Assembly: GCA_036971475.1 (NCBI GenBank)
Contig: JBAIZL010000058.1
Location: 1,598,001-1,662,000, forward strand
Reading direction: 5' to 3'
Origin: Prosapia bicincta
Lineage: Eukaryota; Arthropoda; Insecta; Hemiptera; Cercopidae
Length of the DNA stretch: 64,000 bases
Shown here: one piece after another, positions 1 to 14,494 of the stretch
How the letters are laid out: each line of letters begins with the position of its first letter
Numbering within the stretch: the stretch's first letter is position 1
Notes under the pieces: model-generated
What the model saw: the letters and a program-made list of their open reading frames with translations, nothing else
Told to the model about the DNA's origin: nothing
The model's database searches: none
Translations under genes and position numbers: made by a program

Positions 1-3000
1 TCCAGCAACATCCACAATCGCGCACAGCCCAAAATGAGTACTGGGACAATTTCGCATTGTGACAATTCACCCATTGCAGTAATCAAATACAGTGGCAATC
101 CAGCAACATCCACAATCGCGCACAGCCCAAAATGAGTACTGGGACAATTTCGCATTGTGACAATTCACCCATTTCCCTAATTAAATATAGTGTCAATCCA
201 GCAACATCCACAATCGCGCACAGCCCAAAATTAGTACTGGGACAATTTCGCACTGTGACAATTCACCCATTGCAGTAATCAAATACAGTGGCAATCCCGC
301 ACATCCACAATCGCGCACAGCCCAAAATGAGTACTGGGACAATTTGCATTGTGACAATTCACCCATTTCCCTAATCAAATATAGTGTCAATCCAGCAACA
401 TCCACAATCGCGCACAGCCCAAAATGAGTACTGGGACAATTTCGCATTGTGACAATTCACCCATTTCCCTAATCAAATATAGTGTCAATCCAGCAACATC
501 CACAATCGCGCACAGCCCAAAATGAGTACTGGGACAATTTCGCATAGTGACAATTCACCCATTGCAGTAATCAAATATATTGGTAATCCCGCACATCCAC
601 AATCGTGCACAGCCCAAAATGAGTACTGGGACAATTTCGCATTGTGACAATTCACCCATTTCCCTAATCAAATATAGTATCAATCCAGCAACATCCACAA
701 TCGCGCACAGCCCAAAATGAGTACTGGGACAATTTCGCATTGTGACAATTCACCCATTGCCCTAATCAAATATAGTGTCAATCCAGCAACATCCACAATC
801 GCGCACAGCCCAAAATGAGTACTGGGACAATTTCGCATTGTGACAATTCACCCATTGCCCTAATCAAATATAGTGTCAATCCAGCAACATCCACAATCGC
901 GCACAGCCCAAAATGAGTACTGGGACAATTTCGCATTGTGACAATTCACCCATTGCCCTAATCAAATATAGTGTCAATCCAGCAACATCCAAAATCGCGC
1001 ACAGCCCAAAATGAGTACTGGAACAATTTCGCATTGTGACAATTCACCCATTGCCCTAATCAAATATAGTGGCAATCCCGCACATCCACAATCGCGCATA
1101 TCCCAAAATGAGTACTGGGACAATTTCGCATTGTGACAATTCACCCATTTCCCTAATCAAATATAGTGTCAATCCAGCAACATCCACAATCGCGCACAGC
1201 CCAAAATGAGTACTGGGACAATTTCGCATTGTGACAATTCACCCATTGCAGTAATCAAATACAGTGGCAATCCCGCACATCCACAATCGCGCACAGCCGA
1301 TATGAGTACTGGGACAATTTGCATTGTGACAATTCACCCATTTCCCTAATCAAATATAGTGTCAATCCAGCAACATCCACAATCGCGCACAGCCCAAAAT
1401 GAGTACTGGGACAATTTCGCATTGTGACAATTCACCCATTGCAGTAATCAAATACAGTGGCAATCCCGCACATCCACAATCGCGCACAGCCGATATGAGT
1501 ACTGGGACAATTTGCATTGTGACAATTCACCCATTTCCCTAATCAAATATAGTGTCAATCCAGCAACATCCACAATCGCGCACAGCCCAAAATGAGTACT
1601 GGGACAATTTCGAATTGTGACAATTCACCCATTGCAGTAATCAAATACAGTGGCAATCCCGCACATCCACAATCGCGCACAGCCCAAAATGAGTACTGGG
1701 ACAATTTCGCATTGTGACAATTCACCCATTGCAGTAATCAAATACAGTGGCAATCCCGCACATCCACAATCGCGCACAGCCGATATGAGTACTGGGACAA
1801 TTTGCATTGTGACAATTCACCCATTTCCCTAATCAAATATAGTGTCAATCCAGCAACATCCACAATCGCGCACAGCCCAAAATGAGTACTGGGACAATTT
1901 CGAATTGTGACAATTCACCCATTGCAGTAATCAAATACAGTGGCAATCCCGCACATCCACAATCGCGCACAGCCCAAAATGAGTACTGGGACAATTTCGC
2001 AGTGTGACAATTCACCCATTTCCCTAATCAAATATAGTGTCAATCCAGCAACATCCACAATCGCGCACAGCCCAAAATGAGTACTGGGACAATTTCGCAT
2101 TGTGACAATTCACCCATTGCAGTAATCAAATACAGTGGCAATCCCGCACATCCACAATCGCGCACAGCCGATATGAGTACTGGGACAATTTGCATTGTGA
2201 CAATTCACCCATTTCCCTAATCAAATATAGTGTCAATCCAGCAACATCCACAATCGCGCACAGCCCAAAATGAGTACTGGGACAATTTCGCATTGTGACA
2301 ATTCACCCATTGCAGTAATCAAATATATTGGTAATCCCGCACATCCACAATCGTGCACAGCCCAAAATGAGTACTGGGACAATTTCGCATTGTGACAATT
2401 CACCCATTTCCCTAATCAAATATAGTGTCAATCCAGCAACATCCACAATCGCGCACAGCCCAAAATGAGTACTGGGACAATTTCGCATTGTGACAATTCA
2501 CCCATTGCAGTAATCAAATACAGTGGCAATCCCGCACATCCACAATCGCGCACAGCCGATATGAGTACTGGGACAATTTGCATTGTGACAATTCACCCAT
2601 TTCCCTAATCAAATATAGTGTCAATCCAGCAACATCCACAATCGCGCACAGCCCAAAATGAGTACTGGGACAATTTCGCATTGTGACAATTCACCCATTG
2701 CAGTAATCAAATACAGTGGCAATCCCGCACATCCACAATCGCGCACAGCCGATATGAGTACTGGGACAATTTGCATTGTGACAATTCACCCATTTCCCTA
2801 ATCAAATATAGTGTCAATCCAGCAACATCCACAATCGCGCACAGCCCAGAATGAGTACTGGGACAATTTCGCATTGTGACAATTCACCCACTGCCCTAAT
2901 CAAATATAGTGTCAATCCAGCAACATCCACAATCGCGCACAGCCCAAAATGAGTACTGGGACAATTTCGCATTGTGACAATTCACCCATTGCAATAATCA

Positions 3001-6000
3001 AATATATTGGTAATCCCGCACATCCACAATCGTGCACAGCCCAAAACGAGTACTGGGACAATTTCGCATTGTGACAATTCACCTACTGCCCTAATCAAAT
3101 GTAGTGGCAATCCCGCACATCCACAATCGCGCACAGCCGATATGAGTACTGGGACAATTTCGCATTGTGACAATTCATCCACTGCCGTAATCAAATATAT
3201 TGGCAATCCCGCATATCCACAATCGCGCACAGCCTATATGAGTACTGGGACAATTCGCATTGTGACAATTCACCCATTGCCCTAATCAAATATAGTGGCA
3301 ATCTCTCACATTAACAATCGCGCATAGCCAAAATGAGTACTGGGACAATTTGCATTGTGACAATTCACCCTTTGCCCTAATCAAATATAGTGGCAATCCC
3401 TCACATCCACAATCGCGCATAGCCAAAATGAGTACTGGGACAATTTGCATTGTGACAATTCACCCTTTGCCCTAATCAAATATAGTGGCAATCCCTCACA
3501 TCCACAATCGCGCATAGCCAAAATGAGTACTGGGACAATTTGCATTGTGACAATTCACCCACTGCCGTAATCAAATATATTGGCAATCCCTCACATCCAC
3601 AATCGCGCATAGCCAAAATGAGTACTGGGACAATTTGCATTGTGACAATTCACCCACTGCCGTAATCAAATAAATTGGCAATCCCGCATATCCACAATTG
3701 CGCACAGCCTATATGAGTACTGGGACAATTCGCATTGTGACAATTCACCCATTGCCCTAATCAAATATAGTGGCAATCTCTCACATCTACAATCGCGCAT
3801 AGCCAAAATGAGTACTGGGACAATTTGCATTGTTACAATTCACCCTTTGCCCTAATCAAATATAGTGGCAATCCCTCACATCCACAATCGCGCATAGCCA
3901 AAATGAGTACTGGGACAATTTGCATTGTGACAATTCACCCTTTGCCCTAATCAAATATAGTGGCAATCCCTCACATCCACAATCGCGCATAGCCAAAATG
4001 AGTACTGGGACAATTCGCATTGTGACAATTCACCCATTGCCCTAATCAAATATAGTGGCAATCCAGCAACATCCACAATCGCGCACAGCCCAAAATGAGT
4101 ACTGGGACAATTTCGAATTGTGACAATTCACCCATTGCAGTAATCAAATACAGTGGCAATCCCGCACATCCACAATCGCGCACAGCCCAAAATGAGTACT
4201 GGGACAATTTCGCATTGTGACAATTCACCCATTGCAGTAATCAAATACAGTGGCAATCCCGCACATCCACAATCGCGCACAGCCGATATGAGTACTGGGA
4301 CAATTTGCATTGTGACAATTCACCCATTTCCCTAATCAAATATAGTGTCAATCCAGCAACATCCACAATCGCGCACAGCCCAAAATGAGTACTGGGACAA
4401 TTTCGAATTGTGACAATTCACCCATTGCAGTAATCAAATACAGTGGCAATCCCGCACATCCACAATCGCGCACAGCCCAAAATGAGTACTGGGACAATTT
4501 CGCAGTGTGACAATTCACCCATTTCCCTAATCAAATATAGTGTCAATCCAGCAACATCCACAATCGCGCACAGCCCAAAATGAGTACTGGGACAATTTCG
4601 CATTGTGACAATTCACCCATTGCAGTAATCAAATACAGTGGCAATCCCGCACATCCACAATCGCGCACAGCCGATATGAGTACTGGGACAATTTGCATTG
4701 TGACAATTCACCCATTTCCCTAATCAAATATAGTGTCAATCCAGCAACATCCACAATCGCGCACAGCCCAAAATGAGTACTGGGACAATTTCGCATTGTG
4801 ACAATTCACCCATTGCAGTAATCAAATATATTGGTAATCCCGCACATCCACAATCGTGCACAGCCCAAAATGAGTACTGGGACAATTTCGCATTGTGACA
4901 ATTCACCCATTTCCCTAATCAAATATAGTGTCAATCCAGCAACATCCACAATCGCGCACAGCCCAAAATGAGTACTGGGACAATTTCGCATTGTGACAAT
5001 TCACCCATTGCAGTAATCAAATACAGTGGCAATCCCGCACATCCACAATCGCGCACAGCCGATATGAGTACTGGGACAATTTGCATTGTGACAATTCACC
5101 CATTTCCCTAATCAAATATAGTGTCAATCCAGCAACATCCACAATCGCGCACAGCCCAAAATGAGTACTGGGACAATTTCGCATTGTGACAATTCACCCA
5201 TTGCAGTAATCAAATACAGTGGCAATCCCGCACATCCACAATCGCGCACAGCCGATATGAGTACTGGGACAATTTGCATTGTGACAATTCACCCATTTCC
5301 CTAATCAAATATAGTGTCAATCCAGCAACATCCACAATCGCGCACAGCCCAGAATGAGTACTGGGACAATTTCGCATTGTGACAATTCACCCACTGCCCT
5401 AATCAAATATAGTGTCAATCCAGCAACATCCACAATCGCGCACAGCCCAAAATGAGTACTGGGACAATTTCGCATTGTGACAATTCACCCATTGCAATAA
5501 TCAAATATATTGGTAATCCCGCACATCCACAATCGTGCACAGCCCAAAACGAGTACTGGGACAATTTCGCATTGTGACAATTCACCTACTGCCCTAATCA
5601 AATGTAGTGGCAATCCCGCACATCCACAATCGCGCACAGCCGATATGAGTACTGGGACAATTTCGCATTGTGACAATTCATCCACTGCCGTAATCAAATA
5701 TATTGGCAATCCCGCATATCCACAATCGCGCACAGCCTATATGAGTACTGGGACAATTCGCATTGTGACAATTCACCCATTGCCCTAATCAAATATAGTG
5801 GCAATCTCTCACATTAACAATCGCGCATAGCCAAAATGAGTACTGGGACAATTTGCATTGTGACAATTCACCCTTTGCCCTAATCAAATATAGTGGCAAT
5901 CCCTCACATCCACAATCGCGCATAGCCAAAATGAGTACTGGGACAATTTGCATTGTGACAATTCACCCTTTGCCCTAATCAAATATAGTGGCAATCCCTC

Positions 6001-7340
6001 ACATCCACAATCGCGCATAGCCAAAATGAGTACTGGGACAATTTGCATTGTGACAATTCACCCACTGCCGTAATCAAATATATTGGCAATCCCTCACATC
6101 CACAATCGCGCATAGCCAAAATGAGTACTGGGACAATTTGCATTGTGACAATTCACCCACTGCCGTAATCAAATAAATTGGCAATCCCGCATATCCACAA
6201 TTGCGCACAGCCTATATGAGTACTGGGACAATTCGCATTGTGACAATTCACCCATTGCCCTAATCAAATATAGTGGCAATCTCTCACATCTACAATCGCG
6301 CATAGCCAAAATGAGTACTGGGACAATTTGCATTGTTACAATTCACCCTTTGCCCTAATCAAATATAGTGGCAATCCCTCACATCCACAATCGCGCATAG
6401 CCAAAATGAGTACTGGGACAATTTGCATTGTGACAATTCACCCTTTGCCCTAATCAAATATAGTGGCAATCCCTCACATCCACAATCGCGCATAGCCAAA
6501 ATGAGTACTGGGACAATTCGCATTGTGACAATTCACCCATTGCCCTAATCAAATATAGTGGCAATCCCTCACATCCACAATCGCGCATAGCCAAAATGAG
6601 TACTGGGACAATTTGCATTGTGACAATTCACCCTTTGCCCTAATCAAATATAGTGGCAATCCCTCACATCCACAATCGCGCATAGCCAAAATGAGTACTG
6701 GGACAATTTGCATTGTGACAATTCACCCACTGCCGTAATCAAATATATTGGCAATCCCGCATATCCACAATCGCGCACAGCCTATATGAGTACTGGGACA
6801 ATTCGCATTGTGACAATTCACCCATTGCCCTAATCAAATATAGTGGCAATCTCTCACATTAACAATCGCGCATAGCCAAAATGAGTACTGGGACAATTTG
6901 CATTGTGACAATTCACCCTTTGCCCTAATCAAATATAGTGGCAATCCCTCACATGCACAATCGCGCATAGCCAAAATGAGTACTGGGACAATTTGCATTG
7001 TGACAATTCACCCTTTGCCCTAATCAAATATAGTGGCAATCCCTCACATCCACAATCGCGCATAGCCAAAATGAGTACTGGGACAATTTGCATTGTGACA
7101 ATTCACCCTTTGCCCTAATCAAATATAGTGGCAATCCCTCACATCCAGAATCGCGCATAGCCAAAATGAGTACTGGGACAATTTGCATTGTGACAAATCA
7201 CCCTTTGCCCTAATCAAATATAGTGGCGATCTCTCACATCTACAATCGCGCACAGCCGATATGAGGACTGGGACAATTCGCATTGTGACAAATCACCCAT
7301 TGCCATAATCAAATATAGTGACAATCACTCACATCCACAA
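1..7340. repeat. ~98-bp satellite array
   Basis: Tandem units of about 98 bp: the phrase TCCAGCAACATCCACAATCG recurs at 1, 99 and 197. Variant units of about 93-97 bp differ at two or three small indel sites (CCAGCAACATC versus CCGCACATC or CCTCACATC; AGCCCAAAATG versus AGCCAAAATG or AGCCGATATG). Each unit holds ACAAT-led segments of about 16 bp, which points to an older short unit. Variants are regionally sorted: CCAGCAAC types dominate the left half and CCTCACATC types appear after about 3.3 kb. Frames of 60-92 codons cross units on both strands but have no protein character. I read this as non-coding satellite DNA. The array is cut by the window start. Confidence 0.97.
1557..6562. repeat. 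2,503-bp tandem duplication inside the 98-bp satellite
   Basis: The block from about 1,557 to 4,059 is repeated head to tail from about 4,060 to 6,562. The offset is exactly 2,503 bp wherever I checked it (1,625/4,128; 1,915/4,418; 2,303/4,806; 2,982/5,485), and private variants such as the TTAACAATCG unit are shared at the same offset. I found no difference between the copies in the parts I compared, so the duplication is recent, or alternatively an assembly artefact. Confidence 0.88.
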
Positions 7341-7440
7341 TGTGGACAGGGCGAATTCATTACCGGGACAATCGCACATAGTGACAATTGCGATAGAGAC
7401 AATGACGCACTGCGTAGGCTGACCTAATCACGCACTGCTA
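7321..7440. repeat. Transition zone between the two satellites
   Basis: Between the last recognisable 98-bp unit and the first 32-bp unit lie several ~16-bp segments, each starting with ACAAT (for example GACAATCGCACATAGT, GACAATTGCGATAGAG, ACAATGACGCACTGCG). They are intermediate in sequence between the two satellite families and show the shared short building block directly. Confidence 0.7.
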
Positions 7441-10400
7441 CAATCGTAGACAGACCTAATCACGCACTGCTACAATCGTAGGCAGAACCAATCACGCACT
7501 GCTACAATCGGGTACGGCGACAATCACCGACAGCTACAATTGGCCACAGCCACAATTGTCTGCACCATAGTAAAATGTTTTCACACTCAATATCGAAAGC
7601 CACGGAAGGGTTATTATTGTAATTCAATCGTAGCCACAATCGTAGACAGACCCAATCACCCACTGCTACAATCGTGTACGGCGACAATCACCGACAGCTA
7701 CAATTGGCCACAGCCACAATTGTCTGCACCATAGTAAAATGTTTTCACACTCAATATCGAAAGCCACGGAAGGGTTATTATTGTAATTCAATCGTAGCCA
7801 CAATCTTAGACAGACCCAATCACGCATTTCTACAATCGTAGACAGACCTAATCACGCACTGCTACCATCGTAGACAGACCTAATCAAGCACTGCTACAAT
7901 CGTAGACAGACCAAATCACCCACTGCTACAATCGGGTACGGCGACAACACCTATAGCTACAATTGGCCACAGCCACAATTGTCTGCACCATAGTAAAATG
8001 TTTTCACACTCATTATCGAAAAGCCACGGAAGGGTTATTATTGTAATTTAATCGTAGCCACAATCTTAGACAGACCCAATCACGCACTGCTACAAACGTA
8101 GACAGACCTAATCACGGACTGCTACAATCGTAGACAGACCCAATCACGCATTTCTACAATCGTAGACAGACCTAATCACGCACTGCTACAATCGTAGACA
8201 GACCCAATCACGCACTGCTACAATCGTAGACAGACCCAATCACGCACTGCTACAATCGTAGACAGACCCAATCACGCATTTCTACAATCGTTGACAGACC
8301 TAATCACGCACTGCTACCATCGTAGACAGACCTAATCACGCACTGCTACAATCGTAGACAGACCTAATCACGCACTGCTACAATCGGGTACGGCGACAAT
8401 CACCTACAGCTACAATTGGCCACAGCCACAATTGTCTGCACCATAGTAAAATGTTTTCACACTCATTATCGAAAGCCACGGAAGGGTTATTATTGTAATT
8501 CAATCGTAGCCACAATCGTAGACAGACCCAATCACCCACTGCTACAATCGTGTACGGGGACAGTCACCTACAGCTACAATTGGCCACAGCCACAATTGTC
8601 TGCACCATAGTAAAATGTTTTCACACTCATTATCGAAAGCCACGGAAGGGTTATTATTGTAATTCAATCGTAGCCACAATCGTAGACAGACCCAATCACC
8701 CACTGCTACAATCGTGTACGGGGACAGTCACCTACAGCTACAATTGGCCACAGCCACAATTGTCTGCACCATAGTAAAATGTTTTCACACTCATTATCGA
8801 AAAGCCACGGAAGGGTTACTATTGTAATTCAATCGTAGCCACAATCGTAGACAGACCCAATCACCCACTGCTACAATCGGGTACGGCGACAATCACCGAC
8901 AGCTACAATTGGCCACATCCACAATTGTCTACACCATAGTAAAATGTTTTCACACTCACGAGCGAAAAGCCACGGAAGGATTAATATTGTAATTCAATCG
9001 TAGCCACAATCTTAGACAGACCCAATCACCCACTGCTACAATCGGGTACGGCGACAATCACCTATAGCTACAATTGGCCACATCCACAATTGTCTACACC
9101 ATAGTAAAATGTTTTCACACGCACGAGCGAAAAGCCACGGAAGGGTTATTATTGTAATTCAATCGTAGCCACAATCGTAGACAGACCCAATCACCAACTG
9201 CTACAATCGGGTACGGCGACAATCACCTATAGCTACAATTGGCCACATCCACAATTGTCTACACCATAGTAAAATGTTTTCACACTCACGAGCGAAAAGC
9301 CACGGAAAGGTTAATATTGTAATTCAATCGTAGCCACAATCGTAGACAGACCCAATCACCCACTGCTACAATCGGGTACGGGGACAATCACCTATAGCTA
9401 CAATTGGCCACATCCACAATTGTCTACACCATAGTAAAATGTTTTCACACTCACGAGCGAAAAGCCACGGAAGGGTTAATATTGTAATTCAATCGTAGCC
9501 ACAATCGTAGACAGACCCAATCACCCACTGCTACAATCGGGTACGGGGACAATCACCTATAGCTACAATTGGCCACATCCCCAATTGTCTACACCATAGT
9601 AAAATGTTTTTACACTCACGAGCGAAAAGCCACGGAAAGGTTAATATTGTAATTCAATCGTAGCCACAATCGTAGTCAGACCCAATCACCCACTGCTACA
9701 ATCGGGTACGGCGACACCTATAGCTACAATTGGCCACATTCACAATTGTCTACACCATAGTAAAATGTTTTCACACTCACGAGCGAAAAGCCACGGAAAG
9801 GTTAATATTGTAATTCAATCGTAGCCACAATCGTAGACAGACCCAATCACCCACTGCTACAATCGGGTACGGCGACAATCACCTACAGCTACAATTGGCC
9901 ACATCCACAATTGTCTACACCATAGTGAAATGTTTTCACACTCACGAGTGAAAAGCCACGGAAAGGTTAATATTGTAATTCAATCGTAGCCACAATCTTA
10001 GACAGACCCAATCACGCATTTCTACAATCGTAGACAGACCTAATCACGCACTGCTACCATCGTAGACAGACCTAATCACGCACTGCTACAATCGGGTACG
10101 GCGACAATCACCTACAGCTACAATTGGCCACATCCACAATTGTCTACACCATAGTAAAATGTTTTCACACTCACGAGTGAAAAGCCACGGAAAGGTTAAT
10201 ATTGTAATTCAATCGTAGCCACAATCTTAGACAGACCCAATCACGCGTTTCTACAATCGTAGACAGACCTAATCACGCACTGCTACCATCGTAGACAGAC
10301 CTAATCAAGCACTGCTACAATCGTAGACAGACCTAATCACGCACTGCTACAATCGGGTACGGCGACAATTACCTACAGCTACAATTGGCCACAGCTACAA

Positions 10401-12105
10401 TTGTCTGCACCATAGTAAAATGTTTTCACACTCATTATCGAAAAGCCACGGAAGGGTTATTATTGTAATTCAATCGTAGCCACAATCTTAGACAGACCCA
10501 ATCACGCACTGCTACAAACGTAGACAGACCCAATCACGCACTGCTACAATCGTAGACAGACCCAATCACGCATTTCTACAATCGTAGACAGACCTAATCA
10601 AGCACTGCTAAAATCGTAGACAGACCCAATCACGCACTGCTACAATCGGGTACGGCGATAATCAGCTACCGCTACAATTGGCCACAGCCACAATTGTCTG
10701 CACCACAGTAAAATGTTTTCACACTCACTATCGAAAAGCCACGGAAGGGTTATTATTGTAATTCAATCGTAGCCACAATCGTAGACAGACCCAATCACCC
10801 ACTGCTACAATCGGGTACGGCGACAATCACCTATAGCTACAATTGGCCGCATCCACAATTGTCTACACCATAGTAAAATGTTTTCACACTCACGAGCGAA
10901 AAGCCACGGAAAGGTTAAAATTGTAATTCAATCGTAGCCACAATCGTAGACAGACCCAATCACCCACTGCTACAATCGGGTACGGGGACAATCACCTATA
11001 GCTACAATTGGCCACATCCACAATTGTCTACACCATAGTAAAATGTTTTCACACTCACGAGCGAAAAGCCACGGAAGGGTTAATATTGTAATTCAATCGT
11101 AGCCACAATCGTAGACAGACCCAATCACCCACTGCTACAATCGGGTACGGGGACAATCACCTATAGCTACAATTGGCCACATCCACAATTGTCTACACCA
11201 TAGTAAAATGTTTTTATACTCACGAGCGAAAAGCCACGGAAAGGTTAATATTGTAATTCAATCGTAGCCACAATCGTAGACAGACCCAATCACCCACTGC
11301 TACAATCGGGTACGGCGACACCTATAGCTACAATTAGCCACATCCACAATTGTCTACACCATAGTAAAATGTTTTCACACTCACGAGCGAAAAGCCACGG
11401 AAAGGTTAATATTGTAATTCAATCGTAGCCACAATCGTAGACAGACCCAATCACCCACTGCTACAATCGGGTACGGCTACAATCACCTACAGCTACAATT
11501 GGCCACATCCACAATTGTCTACACCATAGTAAAATGTTTTCACACTCACGAGCGAAAAGCCACGGAAAGGTTAATATTGTAATTCAATCGTAGCCACAAT
11601 CTTAGACAGACCCAATCACGCACTGCTACAATCGTAGACAGACCCAATCACGCACTGCTACAATCGTAGACAAACCCAATCACGCATTTCTACAATCGTA
11701 GATAGACCTAATCACGCACTGCTACCATCGTAGACAGACCTAATCAAGCACTGCTACAATCGTAGACAGACCTAATCACGCATTTCTACAATCGTAGACA
11801 GACCTAATCACGCACTGCTACCATCGTAGACAGACCTAATCAAGCACTGCTACAATCGTAGACAGACCCAATCACGCATTTCTACAATCGTAGACAGACC
11901 TAATCACGCACTGCTACCATCGTAGACAGACCTAATCAAGCACTGCTACAATCGTAGACAGACCTAATCACGCACTGCTACAATCGGGTACGGCGACAAT
12001 CACCTACAGCTACAAATGGCCACAGCCACAATTGTCTGCACCATAGTAAAATGTTTTCACACTCATTATCGAAAAGCCACTCACACGGAAAGGTTAATAT
12101 TGTAA
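7400..12105. repeat. Satellite of 32-bp and 165-bp units
   Basis: Two interleaved units. One is 32 bp (CTACAATCGTAGACAG followed by ACCTAATCACGCACTG), present in runs at about 7.42-7.5, 8.1-8.4, 10.0-10.1, 10.2-10.35 and 11.6-11.98 kb. The other is 165 bp and consists of 32-bp-like sequence plus a separate segment with ATAGTAAAATGTTTTCACAC and AGCCACGGAA. I count about 22 copies of that segment, and phrase starts at 8,821, 8,986, 9,151 and 9,316 are spaced exactly 165 bp. Because 165 is divisible by three, short frames of 61-74 codons recur; they are not genes. Confidence 0.95.
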
Positions 12106-12820
12106 TTCAGAAGTACTCAACATAAACCTCAAGCGACGGTGGCATATATTTCTTCAATGTAACAAAATCCATAAACCCATTTGACATTTAAACTGAAAAT
12201 TAAAAAACTGTTAAAATCGTTAGATTAGCGATTTGTAAAAATCGAGATTCTGCAGATAAACAGAAAAATCATCTAAGCCAGTTGCAAGAATTTAATATGT
12301 ATCTGTAAAATATAACGTTGCTGAAATTAAAAATCTATGTAATTTGAAGGTGTTCAAATTTCATTTGTTTAAAATTATTTCAACTGACAACTGACAACAC
12401 AGTACCAAGTACTGTATTTATTTATCTTATAACAAAGCCTCCGTCTCTGACTTTGTGATGCAATGCGAGGAATATCTCGTGATGTAATTTGTTCACATTG
12501 TGATAAAGTGGTTGGGAAATGTAATTCTGTAATTTGTATATGACTACACACCTAAACATAGCATGCAATTACACCTAGACAATAAAATTTAATGATCAAC
12601 AGTAAAAAATCGTCCTGGATTTCACTTTCTCACAAGTTACGATGCCCATTTCTACTTTATGTTTTACAACTAGAATTCTATGACTTGTCCTGGAAACTAT
12701 ACGGCAACTAAGACTGCTTAAAAACATCGTTAATTTGTAACGTTACTTCTTAATAAAGGATCAGTTAACCCTGTCTGTGTTGTGGAAGTTTTAAATAAAC
12801 AAATATGGAAAACCATAATG
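12106..12820. other. AT-rich single-copy stretch, nothing recognised
   Basis: The satellite ends within the phrase TTAATATTGTAATTCAG and is followed by about 700 bp of AT-rich, non-repetitive DNA. I see no long frame, transposon end or RNA gene here. Confidence 0.6.
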
Positions 12821-12825
12821 ATAGA

Positions 12826-13150
12826 CATACTACGTGACATACCACAGTCCATACCACGGGCCAAGAAGCATGACTTACCACTAGCCACGCGACAGATATA
12901 CCACTGTCAATAACACGGGCTAAGTCAAATGACTTACCACTAGCCACGCAACGGACATACCACTGGCTAAGCCACATAACTTACCACTAGCCACGCAACG
13001 GACATACCACTGTACACCCATGGGGCAAGCCACATTACTTATCACTAGCCCGCGACGGACATACCACTGGCTAAACCACATAACTTACAACTAGAAACGC
13101 GACGGGCATACCACTTGATTTGACACTGGTCATGCCAACGGACATGTATT
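12826..13150. repeat. Degenerate minisatellite (TTACCACTAGCCACG unit)
   Basis: Five to six imperfect units of variable length (about 54-72 bp) share ACTTACCACTAGCCACG, CGACGGACATACCACTG and GGCTAAGCCACAT. A 70-codon frame on the minus strand is made of these repeats and looks non-coding. Confidence 0.8.
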
Positions 13151-13407
13151 ACAAACAAATGGATTTATTGCTGAAAATGCAAAAAGCCTTCCCTGATTAC
13201 GAACACAGTGAAACAACTAAAGTTGAAAAATTCAAAAATTTTCAAATCAAGTTGAAGGTGATTAATACTGTATTAGTGATAAGTGGATAAGTGGTCTTAC
13301 TGAAATAAATTCTCACTTCGTAATATGCTTTTTTATTTATGGAAAATAATAATTTGAATTAAATCCAATCACTTCATCTGTTTGTGGTAAAAGGAAGTAT
13401 AGGTACT
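13151..13407. other. AT-rich stretch before the 33-bp array
   Basis: About 250 bp of AT-rich unique sequence between the degenerate minisatellite and the first 33-bp array units. No feature recognised. Confidence 0.5.
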
Positions 13408-13514
13408 AATATTACTAATATGAATTGCCTATTAGGTATTAATATGACTAATATGTATTATATATTAGGTATTATTATTACTAGTATGTATTAATTAATA
13501 GTTTATTATTATTA

Positions 13515-13517
<3 letters not shown>

Positions 13518-13581
<64 letters not shown>
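13518..13581. repeat. (TA)n microsatellite
   Basis: Uninterrupted TA dinucleotides inside the 33-bp array, preceded by a TTTATTATTATTACTAATA flank. Confidence 0.95.
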
Positions 13582-13584
<3 letters not shown>

Positions 13585-14407
13585 ACTTATTAGGTATTAT
13601 TATTACTAATATGTATTACTTATTAGGTATTATTATTACTAATATACTTTACTTACTAGGTATTAATACTACTAATATATATTACTTACTAGGTTTTAAT
13701 ACTACTAATATATATTACTTATTAGGTATTATTACTACTAATATGTATTACTTATTAGGCATTATTATTACTAATATGTATTACTTATTAGGTATTATTA
13801 TTACTAATATACTTTACTTACAAGTTATTAATACTACTAATATATATTACTTATTATGTATTATTATTACTAATATGTATTACTTATTAGGTATTACTAT
13901 TACTAATATGTATTACTTATTAGGTATTATTATTACTAATATACTTGACTTACTAGGTATTAATACTACTAATATATATTACTTATTAGGTATTATTAAT
14001 ACTAATATGTATTACTTATTAGGTATTATTATTACTAATATACTTTACTTGCTAGGTATTAATACTAATAATATATATTACTTATTAGGTATTTATTATT
14101 ACTAATATGTATTACTTATTAGGTATTATTATTACTAATATACTTTACTTACTAGGTATTAATACTACAGTACTAATATACTTTACTTAATACCTAATTA
14201 ATACTACTAATATATATTACTTATTACGTATTATTATTACTAATATGTATTACTTATTAGGTATTATTATTACTAATATACTTTACTTACTAGGTATTAA
14301 TACTACTAATATACTTTACTTACTAGGTATTAATACTACTAATATATATTACTTATTAGGTATTATTATTACTAGTATGTATTAGTTACTAGTTTATTAT
14401 TATTACT

Positions 14408-14438
14408 AATATATATATATATATATATTAAAACAACG

Positions 14439-14491
<53 letters not shown>
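14408..14491. repeat. (TA)n microsatellite with a short interruption
   Basis: Two TA runs separated by TTAAAACAACG. The left flank matches that of the TA tract near 13.52 kb, so array unit and TA tract were probably copied together. Confidence 0.9.

Positions 14492-14494
<3 letters not shown>

Noticed and set aside
193..5788. Many 60-92 codon frames in the 98-bp satellite
   Set aside because: They cross unit borders on both strands, recur only because units recur, and have no protein-like character.
1..12105. CRISPR-like regular repeats
   Set aside because: Units are head-to-tail with no unique spacers, and the context is eukaryotic satellite DNA.
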